Below, one piece after another: positions 1-6,126 of a stretch of 8,462 nucleotides of DNA. Source of the DNA: UBA10003 sp964365025 (GTDB lineage Bacteria; Patescibacteriota; Patescibacteriia; Magasanikbacterales; UBA10003). Each line of letters starts with the position of its first letter. The first letter of the stretch is position 1. Below the pieces are notes generated by a model. That model worked only from the letters and a program-made list of their open reading frames with translations. It did not search any database and was not told where the DNA came from. The DNA lies in NCBI GenBank assembly GCA_964365025.1, contig CAYIOJ010000038.1:1-8462 (forward strand), given 5' to 3'. Made by a program: the position numbers and the translations under genes.

Positions 1-632
1 ACAATCAACCTTGATTCTTCAAACCTTCCTTCTCTTATTGCTTGATTAATTTCCCATCTGTAGTCATAAGGAGCCAATATAAAAATATCTAATTTCTGTC
101 CACTTGAAGATTCTTCTAGTATTTTTGTTGCTTCTTGGTATGTGTGACCTTTTGGATGTGATTCTAATAGTATCAAATCACCTACAAACCTAAATTTAAC
201 AGTACTTAAAAATTGAGCATCGTGTAACCATTTATTAAATTGTTCTATTTCGGCTTGTAACATGGTATCTATTTCTTCAGCTTTCCTCTGTAGATTTGCA
301 GGTTGCAATCCATAGATCGATATTGTGCTAGCTGATCCATTAGCTAAAACCAATCTAATAATTGAATCTATATTGGTAGCCCCTTTTCTATATGCTTGTA
401 AACAATCTGTAGCAACATCAAGGTGTTTTAAATGATCCTCCATATTTTCATCATAGTAAGGGTCTCTTCCAGTCTGTAAATATTTTCTAATTCGTTCTTC
501 TAACTGCTCAGCAATATCTTTAGGTAAACTTGCTAAACTGTCATATTGTGATAAGACTTCTGCTATATATTTTCTCTTAGCGTATCTTCTATTACCGTCA
601 GGAATTAGTAATAGATGGGTTAATCCTTCCAT
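1..632 (-). CDS. Divergent cis-prenyltransferase (undecaprenyl diphosphate synthase family), C-terminus cut by window edge
   Basis: This family condenses isopentenyl diphosphate onto an allylic diphosphate to make long polyprenyl diphosphates, the lipid carriers for glycan assembly; the enzymes are cytosolic or membrane-associated. The minus-strand frame is open from ATG at 632 to the left edge (210 codons), with an in-frame TAG two codons upstream that fixes the start. Family motifs appear in order: IPDGNRRYAKR (residues 10-20, with the Asp that binds the substrate diphosphate), RKGATNIDSIIR (82-93), ISIYGLQPANLQR (104-116), VKFRFVGDL (145-153) and PYDYRWEINQAI (188-199). Oddities: about 45-50 extra residues lie between the first two motifs, the usual GH before RKGA reads AY (80-81), the usual STEN reads QPAN, and the usual GGR reads DYR (Arg192 kept). 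The family call is firm; activity, chain length and product are unknown. Confidence 0.8.
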   Translation of the reverse strand, partial: MEGLTHLLLIPDGNRRYAKRKYIAEVLSQYDSLASLPKDIAEQLEERIRKYLQTGRDPYYDENMEDHLKHLDVATDCLQAYRKGATNIDSIIRLVLANGSASTISIYGLQPANLQRKAEEIDTMLQAEIEQFNKWLHDAQFLSTVKFRFVGDLILLESHPKGHTYQEATKILEESSSGQKLDIFILAPYDYRWEINQAIREGRFEESRLI

Positions 633-654
633 TACCTAATGTTAATCACAAAAG

Positions 655-668
655 TTTATTAAATAATT
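655..668 (-). promoter_or_regulatory. Candidate TATA box for the cis-prenyltransferase gene
   Basis: On the minus strand the sequence TTATTTAATAA (666-656) is centred about 27 bases before the ATG at 632. Archaeal TATA boxes are centred about 26 bases before transcription starts, so the message would begin within a few bases of the start codon (leaderless). No ribosome binding site is seen before this ATG, which agrees. The background is very AT-rich, so a chance match is possible. Confidence 0.4.
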
Positions 669-696
669 TAATGTATTTTTTTAACAAAATCGTAAT

Positions 697-710
697 ATTT
701 ATATATAAAA
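697..710 (+). promoter_or_regulatory. TATA box of the double Lrp regulator gene
   Basis: TTTATATATAAAA (698-710) matches the archaeal TATA consensus well. Its centre is about 25 bases before the ATG at 729, so transcription should start at or next to the A of the start codon. There is no Shine-Dalgarno sequence before this ATG, which supports a leaderless message. It shares a 96-base intergenic region with the divergent prenyltransferase promoter, so one protein bound here could affect both genes. Confidence 0.65.
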
Positions 711-728
711 CTTTATTATATTAAATAA

Positions 729-1817
729 ATGGTCTACTTATCTGGAAAAACCACAGAGATTGATTATTTAGGAGAGCCTAAAATTGATTTGAAAAATAAG
801 AAGATACTCGCTGTTCTTAGTCAGAACTGTAGGTTTAAACTTGCTCCATCGCAAGTGGGTAAGATAGTTGGACTCTCCAAGGAGGTAGTGCATTATAGAA
901 TAAAAAAATTGGAGAAGGAAGGTATTATTAAAGGGTATTACTCGGTTATTAATACCAGAAAAATCGGTTTTCAAATATTCTTTGTTTATATAGAGTTACA
1001 GAATATTTCGCAAACTAAAGAAAATGAAATTATTGATAAACTAATAAAACATCCCTCAACCCATTATATTACATGCTGTTTTGGAAAATATGATATTTTG
1101 TTTGACATTCTTGCAAACTCAATAGATGATTTTGATAAAATACTAAGAGAGATGTTTAAAGAATTTGGGCAATATGTAAAACATTACGAAATAAGCACAC
1201 TATTGGATGTACTTAAGTATGTTGCGTTAATGGAATCATTTTCAAAGGGTATAAATCTAAACAAAGAAAAATTCCAATATGATTTTACTTTTATGAAAGA
1301 TTTAGAAAATAAAAAAATAGACTATACTTCAGGTAAATTTAATTTAGACGGAAAAGATTTTCAAATACTTTATTTTTTATCGAATAATTCAACATTACAA
1401 TTAAAACAAATAGCACGAAAAATTAATGTTTCAAGCGATACAGTTAAATATAGAATTAAAAGACTAATCAAACATAATTTAATTATAGGATTCTATCCAA
1501 TTATAAATATTTCTATGCTTGGTTATCATAATTACGGATTATTTTTAGAACTTAATAACATAGAATTTGAGGAAAAGAAAAAGATACTTAATTACTTGGC
1601 ATTACACCCTGATGCTATATTTTGTCTTAAATCAAGCGGACAATATGAGATTACATTGAATGTAGCTGTCAAAAATAACCTTCATTTATATAAGTTAATT
1701 AATGATCTAAGGCAGAGATATCCCGAACAAATCAAAAAAATAGAAATAGTTTTAATAATCAAAGATCATAAAATAGCTTTTTTACCTATGAGAAAGATAA
1801 AATTCACGCAACAATAA
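729..1817 (+). CDS. Tandem Lrp/AsnC-type transcriptional regulator (two HTH plus two RAM-like domains)
   Basis: The protein is 362 residues, about twice the usual Lrp/AsnC length of roughly 150, and consists of two Lrp-like units in one chain. Unit 1 has a winged helix-turn-helix at about 18-70 and a ligand-sensing RAM-like domain at about 82-165 with CFGKYDILFDI (117-127). A linker of about 35 residues follows. Unit 2 has a helix-turn-helix at about 205-258 and a RAM-like domain at about 266-352 with SSGQYEITLNV (302-312). The recognition helices align plainly: SKEVVHYRIKKLEKEGIIKG (50-69) and SSDTVKYRIKRLIKHNLIIG (235-254). Lrp proteins dimerise through the RAM domain, so this chain may act as a built-in dimer with two unlike halves (inference). 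The family typically senses amino acids; no ligand can be read here. Codons are strongly A/T-ended, unlike pyrG. It is probably leaderless. Confidence 0.88.
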   Translation: MVYLSGKTTEIDYLGEPKIDLKNKKILAVLSQNCRFKLAPSQVGKIVGLSKEVVHYRIKKLEKEGIIKGYYSVINTRKIGFQIFFVYIELQNISQTKENEIIDKLIKHPSTHYITCCFGKYDILFDILANSIDDFDKILREMFKEFGQYVKHYEISTLLDVLKYVALMESFSKGINLNKEKFQYDFTFMKDLENKKIDYTSGKFNLDGKDFQILYFLSNNSTLQLKQIARKINVSSDTVKYRIKRLIKHNLIIGFYPIINISMLGYHNYGLFLELNNIEFEEKKKILNYLALHPDAIFCLKSSGQYEITLNVAVKNNLHLYKLINDLRQRYPEQIKKIEIVLIIKDHKIAFLPMRKIKFTQQ

Positions 1818-1861
1818 TTTAAAAACATAATGACATTTATAATTATTTCTTTTCCATATAG

Positions 1862-1914
1862 AAAACAAGTTCATTTTATTCATCAAACCATAAATTATAA
1901 ATAAGACTTGTTTT
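1862..1914 (+). repeat. Perfect 9-bp inverted repeat flanking a TATA-like site
   Basis: AAAACAAGT (1862-1870) is exactly mirrored by ACTTGTTTT (1906-1914), with centres 44 bases apart, about four helical turns. A TATA-like TTATAAATA (1895-1903) lies between the arms, and a start predicted from it would be near 1925. The layout would suit an operator pair bound by a dimeric regulator on one DNA face. The neighbouring double Lrp protein is an obvious candidate, but that link is inferred only. In AT-rich DNA a 9-bp match can also arise by chance. Confidence 0.45.
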
Positions 1915-2074
1915 ATTTGTAATTAATGCACCAACTAAAATTGTGCAAAACTATTTCTGAATCAAAAATTACTCACATTAATCTAAAATTATTTTTAAAA
2001 ACAAGCGACCTATTTACTTTTACAAGTGGTATGGATGCCCCGCATAGCATTGTTTTAATGCAATGCATAGGCGA

Positions 2075-2104
2075 GGTTTTGCGATGTGGCAGAACAGCAA
2101 AACC
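2075..2104 (+). repeat. Hairpin-forming inverted repeat upstream of pyrG
   Basis: GGTTTTGC (2075-2082) pairs perfectly with GCAAAACC (2097-2104) around a 14-base loop. It sits in the GC-richer core of the intergenic region, next to the GAGCGAAGCGAAC element. If transcription starts near 1925 this would be part of a long pyrG leader; if pyrG uses a nearer promoter, it is only untranscribed repeat DNA. It looks like part of a dispersed repeat rather than a known riboswitch. Confidence 0.5.
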
Positions 2105-2119
2105 GAGCACTAATTTTTG

Positions 2120-2132
2120 TGAGCGAAGCGAA
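2120..2132 (+). repeat. GAGCGAAGCGAAC element (possible dispersed repeat)
   Basis: The stretch TGAGCGAAGCGAAC contains the internal near-repeat GCGAAGCGAA. It is followed by a run that ends in the palindrome at 2139-2153. GAGCGA-type words also appear in the intergenic region on the other side of pyrG (about 3967-3973). I believe similar elements recur between genes in some archaeal genomes, but that is from memory and cannot be checked here. Confidence 0.35.
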
Positions 2133-2138
2133 CAGATT

Positions 2139-2153
2139 GAATTTTTAAAATTC
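2139..2153 (+). promoter_or_regulatory. 15-bp perfect palindrome, possible operator or proximal TATA region of pyrG
   Basis: GAATTTT-T-AAAATTC is symmetric around base 2146. A 13-15 base palindrome with an AT-rich centre is the usual form of archaeal Lrp/AsnC sites. The core TTTTTAAA could also act as a TATA box; a start about 26 bases on, near 2172, would place the AGGTGG ribosome binding site at the very 5' end of the message. Both roles are inferred from position and symmetry. Confidence 0.4.
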
Positions 2154-2170
2154 TTAAATACCAATTTAAA

Positions 2171-2176
2171 AGGTGG
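2171..2176 (+). promoter_or_regulatory. Ribosome binding site that fixes the TTG start of pyrG
   Basis: AGGTGG lies five bases before TTG at 2182 and pairs with the conserved 3' end of archaeal 16S rRNA. The TTG is followed directly by the conserved N-terminus SKYIVVAGGVMSG. The next in-frame ATG (2212) would remove part of the nucleotide-binding loop, so TTG is the right start. Confidence 0.8.
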
Positions 2177-2181
2177 TTTAA

Positions 2182-3900
2182 TTGTCTAAATACATTGTTG
2201 TAGCTGGCGGAGTAATGAGCGGAGTTGGGAAAGGAGTGACAACTGCCTCCATCGGCAAGATTCTTCAGGAGCATGGCTATAAAGTTACAGCAATCAAAAT
2301 AGACCCTTATATTAACTATGATGCAGGCACTTTAAGGCCGACAGAGCATGGGGAAGTATGGGTTACAGATGACGGAGGCGAAATTGACCAGGACCTTGGC
2401 ACTTATGAAAGGTTTATTGACATGGACATTCCAAAAAGGAACAACATAACAACAGGGCAGATTTACAAGACAGTTATTGACAGGGAACGGCAAGGCGAAT
2501 ACCTTGGGCAGACTGTCCAGTTCATACCCCATATTCCGGATGAAATAAAAAGAAGGATCAAGGAAGCAAGCAATGGCTTTGATTTCGTTTTGATTGAGGT
2601 TGGAGGCACAATTGGCGACTATGAAAACATCCCCTACCTGTTTGCTATGAAAAGCCTTGAAAGGGAGGTTGGAAAGCAGAACCTTGCTTATGTTCTTGTC
2701 ACTTACCTTCCAATACCAAGCCATATTGAGGAGATGAAGACAAAGCCGACTCAGCAGGCAATAAGATTGCTTAGCGAGTCCGGCATTTTTCCGGATTTCA
2801 TAATATGCAGGGCTAAAAAAGCCCTTGATGTTGTGAGAAAAAAGAAAATTGAAACCTATGCCAACATAATTTCAGAGCATGTGATTTCAGAGCCTGATAT
2901 TGAAACAGTTTACCAGATTCCGCTGGACTTGGAAAAGGAAAGATTGGGTGAAAAACTGCTGAAAGAGTTTGGTGCTAAGTCAAAAAAACAGCCTGATTGG
3001 CAGGAATGGAAAAAACTTGTTGAAAACATCCTGAATCCAAGAAAAACTATTAAAGTTGCAATAGCCGGAAAATACATTGACATCGGCGACTATAACTTGG
3101 CTGATTCCTACATATCGATCAACCAGTCATTGCTCCATGCAGGCGCTTCATTGAATATTGGCGTTGAAATCAGCTGGCTTGACTCAAAGATGTTTGAAAA
3201 TAATAAAAAGAACCTAAACGAATTAAAAAATTACGACGGCATTATTGTGCCAGGCGGCTTTGGGGCTTCTGGCGTTGAAGGCAAGATAAATGTGATTAAT
3301 TTTGCAAGGATAAACAGGATTCCTTATCTCGGCTTGTGCTATGGCCTGCAGCTGGCTGTTGTTGAGTTTGCCAGGAATGTCTGTAGCTTGAAAGACGCGC
3401 ATACAACCGAGATTGAGCCAAAAACATCCGCTCCTGTAATTGATGTACAGCCTGCTCAAAAGGAAATATTGGAAAAAAGCATGTTTGGGGGTACAATGAG
3501 GCTTGGGGCTTATGCTGCAGTTTTGAAAGGCAAATCGCAAGTTTTAAAATTGTACCAAGAAACTGGTAGATTAAAAGAAGACGATAAAAGAATAAGTGAT
3601 TTAATGAAAGACAAATCACAGGCTTTCAGGCTGGGCATTGTTGATCAAAATAAAAAAATTGTTTTAGAAAGACACAGGCATCGTTATGAGGTCAATCCAA
3701 AATTTGTTGATTTGCTGGAAAAGAACGGAATGGTGTTTTCCGGGTATTACGAAAGATTTGACAGGACAAAGCTGATGGAATACATTGAATTGCCAAATTT
3801 AAAATTTTTTTGTGGCACACAAGCACATCCTGAGTTTAAATCAAGGCTTGGAAATCCAAGTCCTTTGTTTTATGGGTTCGTCAAAAATTGCAATAAATAA
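2182..3900 (+). CDS. pyrG: CTP synthase (glutamine-hydrolysing)
   Basis: Cytosolic enzyme that makes CTP from UTP, ATP and glutamine, the last step of pyrimidine nucleotide synthesis. The synthetase domain covers about 1-285: GGVMSGVGKGVTTASIG (9-25, ATP loop), KIDPYINYDAGT (39-50), EHGEVWVTDDGGEIDQDLGT (55-74) and EVGGTIGDYENIPY (139-152). The class I glutaminase domain covers about 290-570: PGGFG (357-361, oxyanion strand), LGLCYGLQ (383-390, nucleophile Cys386), ERHRHRYEVN (496-505) and GTQAHPEF (545-552, His549 and Glu551). The catalytic triad is complete. At 572 residues it is longer than the usual 530-550; about 30 extra residues lie at roughly 458-492, between MRLGAY and ERHRHR, and that stretch is visibly more AT-rich than the rest. 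Codon use is otherwise more G/C-rich than that of the gene before it. It stands alone, with convergent genes downstream. Confidence 0.97.
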   Translation: MSKYIVVAGGVMSGVGKGVTTASIGKILQEHGYKVTAIKIDPYINYDAGTLRPTEHGEVWVTDDGGEIDQDLGTYERFIDMDIPKRNNITTGQIYKTVIDRERQGEYLGQTVQFIPHIPDEIKRRIKEASNGFDFVLIEVGGTIGDYENIPYLFAMKSLEREVGKQNLAYVLVTYLPIPSHIEEMKTKPTQQAIRLLSESGIFPDFIICRAKKALDVVRKKKIETYANIISEHVISEPDIETVYQIPLDLEKERLGEKLLKEFGAKSKKQPDWQEWKKLVENILNPRKTIKVAIAGKYIDIGDYNLADSYISINQSLLHAGASLNIGVEISWLDSKMFENNKKNLNELKNYDGIIVPGGFGASGVEGKINVINFARINRIPYLGLCYGLQLAVVEFARNVCSLKDAHTTEIEPKTSAPVIDVQPAQKEILEKSMFGGTMRLGAYAAVLKGKSQVLKLYQETGRLKEDDKRISDLMKDKSQAFRLGIVDQNKKIVLERHRHRYEVNPKFVDLLEKNGMVFSGYYERFDRTKLMEYIELPNLKFFCGTQAHPEFKSRLGNPSPLFYGFVKNCNK

Positions 3901-3937
3901 TTGAAAATAGTTGCAATTTTTGAGCGTGCTCGAAAAT
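3883..3937 (+). terminator. Overlapping hairpins at the pyrG 3' end, probable terminator
   Basis: AAAAATTGCAA (3883-3893) is mirrored exactly by TTGCAATTTTT (3911-3921), an 11-bp stem that includes the last codons and stop of pyrG and ends in a T run. A second stem pairs ATTTTTGAG (3916-3924) with CTCGAAAAT (3929-3937): nine pairs including one G-U, around the loop CGTG. The two stems share bases 3916-3921, so only one can form at a time. The T run after a stem fits an archaeal terminator for the plus strand. Confidence 0.55.
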
Positions 3938-3963
3938 CTGGTAGTTGTGAGTGAGTTCGGGTA

Positions 3964-4019
3964 GATGAGCGAGTGAGAGACGAGTTCTCACATTCGACTG
4001 AACGATGCTCACTCGCATC
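3964..4019. repeat. Imperfect inverted repeat between convergent genes
   Basis: GATG-AG-CGAGTGAG (3964-3977) pairs with CTCACTCG-CATC (4008-4019): 12 base pairs with a two-base bulge. An alternative smaller hairpin, GTGAGA (3973-3978) with TCTCAC (3986-3991), uses the same left arm. GAGTGAG/GTGAG words recur throughout 3948-4024. It lies midway between pyrG (plus) and the surface operon (minus), so it could serve as a two-sided terminator, or be a small dispersed repeat. No tRNA-like cloverleaf or credible ORF is present. Confidence 0.5.
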
Positions 4020-4067
4020 TCACTGATTTTTGACATGTTAAGGTTTGTGGGAAATGGGAAATGAAAA

Positions 4068-6116
4068 TCATTTTAAAGCAATTTGTTGAGAAATTGTCTT
4101 GTCAAACAAACCTCCTTTCTTGAGAAACTCTGCTGTAGTCAACACGCGCTTTGAGTTAAAATCAGGGTCTGTTCTAGTGCCCACAGTTTTTGTATTTTTT
4201 GGGATTTCAGGATTTTCGTTAAATCTGCTCCTCATACACCCTTTCCCGCAGTTATAGGAAACATATGTCCAATAATCAATCTGTTCTTGGCTTAACTGAT
4301 TTTTACCATATCCTTGACTTCTGGCATAACTCAAAAAATCCGTCTTTCTCTCAGCTAAACTTGCCGCAAAGGCTTCTATTGCGTATTGTACATTTGTGAA
4401 ATCACCTGCATTATCAAATCTAGTCATACCTATCAGAGTCGTTGTCTTTATCTGACCTAGCGTAGTAAATTGGTTGAAACCCTGCCTTAAAAATCCATCC
4501 CTCTTTAGTTTTTCAACATTCACGGGAAAATCATGAACCCCCAAATATGCTGCCTCCATGGCTATATTTGGATTGGAATAATATTTTTGGTCCATAAAAA
4601 AATTCAAACCTTCCTTAAAAGCAGCCGCAGTTAAAAATTCTGGAGAAATACCAAATCGATTGTAATTGTCACTTACTGAAATTATAGACTTTATTAGGTG
4701 TCCTTCCGTGTAATCGTTTAAATACAAAGTTACATCATTCACAGGTACGCCGTATTTAGCCTCGATTTCAGCTTTCGCCTCCTTGAACTTATAAGCCTGC
4801 CGGGCTTTTTCCATGACTTTTACATCCTCTTGACCAGAAAAATAAATTCTTGACGGTTGCAATCTTACTATTTCGTTGTAATTCAAGTCAGCAATATTGC
4901 TTTTATCTCCAATGATTATTTTTTTTGGCTCGTTTATTGTTCCTAGGTAGCTCACTCCTTGCGAATTCTCAATGCTTACTACAATAGGAGTTGATCTGTA
5001 GTTTTCATTGCTTGCGATAGTTTTAACAGTTCCATCCTGACGCACGTTAATGATAGCCCCTCCATCTGTAATAGAGTTAATGTTTTTCCCATTGGGCTTG
5101 GAATCAAATTTCATTAGAATATCAGGGATAAAATCCATTCTGTCCCTGTTCTGCACTGTGATTGTTCCAAAGGTTTGGCTTATTTCAAAAGGAGCCTGCA
5201 ATTTAATGAAAGGATTATTTGCATTGAATTTTATGCTTTGAGATGCTCCATCCGACACACTTGAAACTACAGTTTTCTTGGCCCTATCCATTGAAACACA
5301 ACTACATCGGCAATCAGCACATTCCTGTCCGCCAAAGTCTAATCTTACATCGGAATTTCGCGAGTTTACGATTAACCCATTTATCAAACTATTTGAGTCC
5401 CTTTTTACATATAGTTTTCCATCCTTTAATACAAAGTTGCCAGCCTCAAGCTTTGCATATATGTTTCCGTAGTAAATCTCATTATTGGTGGCTTGAAGAA
5501 TGAATGAATCCGTTTTAGGGATATTCAACTGTTTTTTTGGAGGAAAGGTTACTGCTAAAACCTGAGGGTTTGCTTCAATCCAAGCATCTGATTTGGATAC
5601 AGAAACATAATAACCATTTTTGTGGCTAATTCCTTTATTCGAATACTCAAGAGTTCCTTTTTCTAAGCCATTATTCGGAAGGCAATTAGTGGATTTAGAA
5701 TCTTTGCATGATGGCAGTCTAACGGCAATCCTGCAATTTGTACATCCTAAGTCTTTGAGGTATTTGTTGCCATCAATCTTTCTGTGGTCATCAATCTTGT
5801 CATATTCGACCTGTTTGTAATCCAATGAGCCGTATTTATCGTCTGGCAGATTCTTATAGAATGAGGGATTTTTGTAAACTTGAGGAATTTTGTATATATC
5901 CTTTCTTTGATAAACACTTGGATTATTAAAAATGGCTTGGTTACTCCAGTCAACCTTACTTACATCCCACCTAGTTGCATCGGAAGTTTCCAAAAAATTT
6001 TGATTTTTGTAATTCTCAGCCTTATTATAATCCCAAGATGGGGTTTGAGAGTACATAAAACTAGCCAAATACAACAGAATAAAAACATATATCAAAAATT
6101 TAATCATTTTGCTCAT
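4068..6116 (-). CDS. Secreted cysteine-clustered surface protein with possible lysozyme-like C-terminal domain
   Basis: 682 residues. A Sec signal peptide covers about 1-23 (MSKMIKF, then a hydrophobic run to about 22), with no later membrane span, so the protein is probably exported. Residues about 27-115 are rich in Trp, Tyr and Asp, with loose repeats such as FNNPSVYQ and YKNPSFYK. Two cysteine groups follow: C125, C128, C137, C145, and ECADCRCSC (C266, C269, C271, C273). The middle (about 160-420) looks beta-rich. The region at about 455-632 recalls lytic transglycosylase/lysozyme folds: FGISPEFLTAAAFKEG (488-503, Glu502 where the catalytic Glu would be) and YVSYNCGKG (618-626), like the AYNAGxG motif, with C623 and C627. 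The lysozyme reading is by eye and tentative; a structural or degenerate version is possible. The ATG lies 3 bases after the preceding gene, suggesting coupled translation. Confidence 0.75.
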   Translation of the reverse strand: MSKMIKFLIYVFILLYLASFMYSQTPSWDYNKAENYKNQNFLETSDATRWDVSKVDWSNQAIFNNPSVYQRKDIYKIPQVYKNPSFYKNLPDDKYGSLDYKQVEYDKIDDHRKIDGNKYLKDLGCTNCRIAVRLPSCKDSKSTNCLPNNGLEKGTLEYSNKGISHKNGYYVSVSKSDAWIEANPQVLAVTFPPKKQLNIPKTDSFILQATNNEIYYGNIYAKLEAGNFVLKDGKLYVKRDSNSLINGLIVNSRNSDVRLDFGGQECADCRCSCVSMDRAKKTVVSSVSDGASQSIKFNANNPFIKLQAPFEISQTFGTITVQNRDRMDFIPDILMKFDSKPNGKNINSITDGGAIINVRQDGTVKTIASNENYRSTPIVVSIENSQGVSYLGTINEPKKIIIGDKSNIADLNYNEIVRLQPSRIYFSGQEDVKVMEKARQAYKFKEAKAEIEAKYGVPVNDVTLYLNDYTEGHLIKSIISVSDNYNRFGISPEFLTAAAFKEGLNFFMDQKYYSNPNIAMEAAYLGVHDFPVNVEKLKRDGFLRQGFNQFTTLGQIKTTTLIGMTRFDNAGDFTNVQYAIEAFAASLAERKTDFLSYARSQGYGKNQLSQEQIDYWTYVSYNCGKGCMRSRFNENPEIPKNTKTVGTRTDPDFNSKRVLTTAEFLKKGGLFDKTISQQIALK

Positions 6117-6119
6117 TTT

Positions 6120-6126
6120 TCACCTT
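6120..6126 (-). promoter_or_regulatory. Ribosome binding site overlapping the upstream stop codon
   Basis: On the minus strand AAGGTGA runs into the TGA stop of the upstream gene and precedes ATG at 6116 by three bases and a second in-frame ATG at 6107 by twelve. The overlap of stop and ribosome binding site points to translational coupling. Either ATG leaves the signal peptide intact; the first is annotated. Confidence 0.65.

Larger units (their letters stand above)
1818..2181 (+). other. 364-base intergenic region before pyrG, no convincing gene
   Basis: After the regulator stop there is a T-rich run (1840-1854) that could end its transcript. The rest holds the inverted repeat at 1862-1914 with a TATA-like site inside it, a hairpin at 2075-2104, a GAGCGAAGCGAAC element at 2120-2132, a palindrome at 2139-2153, and smaller hairpins at 2035-2045 (ATGC/GCAT) and 2047-2066 (GCATTG/CAATGC). 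An 87-codon frame opens at the ATG at 1926 and closes at 2189 inside pyrG. It reads through all these repeats and resembles no family known to me, so it is not called as a gene. The middle part is more GC-rich than its surroundings. Confidence 0.6.

Noticed and set aside
650..714. AAAGTTT/AAACTTT inverted repeat in the prenyltransferase-regulator gap
   Set aside because: A 7-bp match made almost only of A and T in a very AT-rich gap is expected by chance.
1926..2189. 87-codon plus-strand frame before and into pyrG
   Set aside because: It reads through hairpins and the GAGCGAAGCGAAC element, has no recognisable domain or ribosome binding site, and ends inside pyrG. The only support is an ATG at a predicted transcription start, so it is noted as a possible leader frame but not called.
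2332..3619. Minus-strand open frames opposite pyrG
   Set aside because: No motifs or ribosome binding sites, and they lie entirely within a gene with a complete set of conserved CTP synthase motifs.
4049..4062. Two tandem copies of GGGAAAT near the end of the surface operon
   Set aside because: Only two 7-base copies; too short to support a repeat element or function.
3901..4067. tRNA or other structured RNA gene in the convergent gap
   Set aside because: There are inverted repeats but no T-arm GGTTCRANYCC-like sequence, acceptor pairing or anticodon arm.
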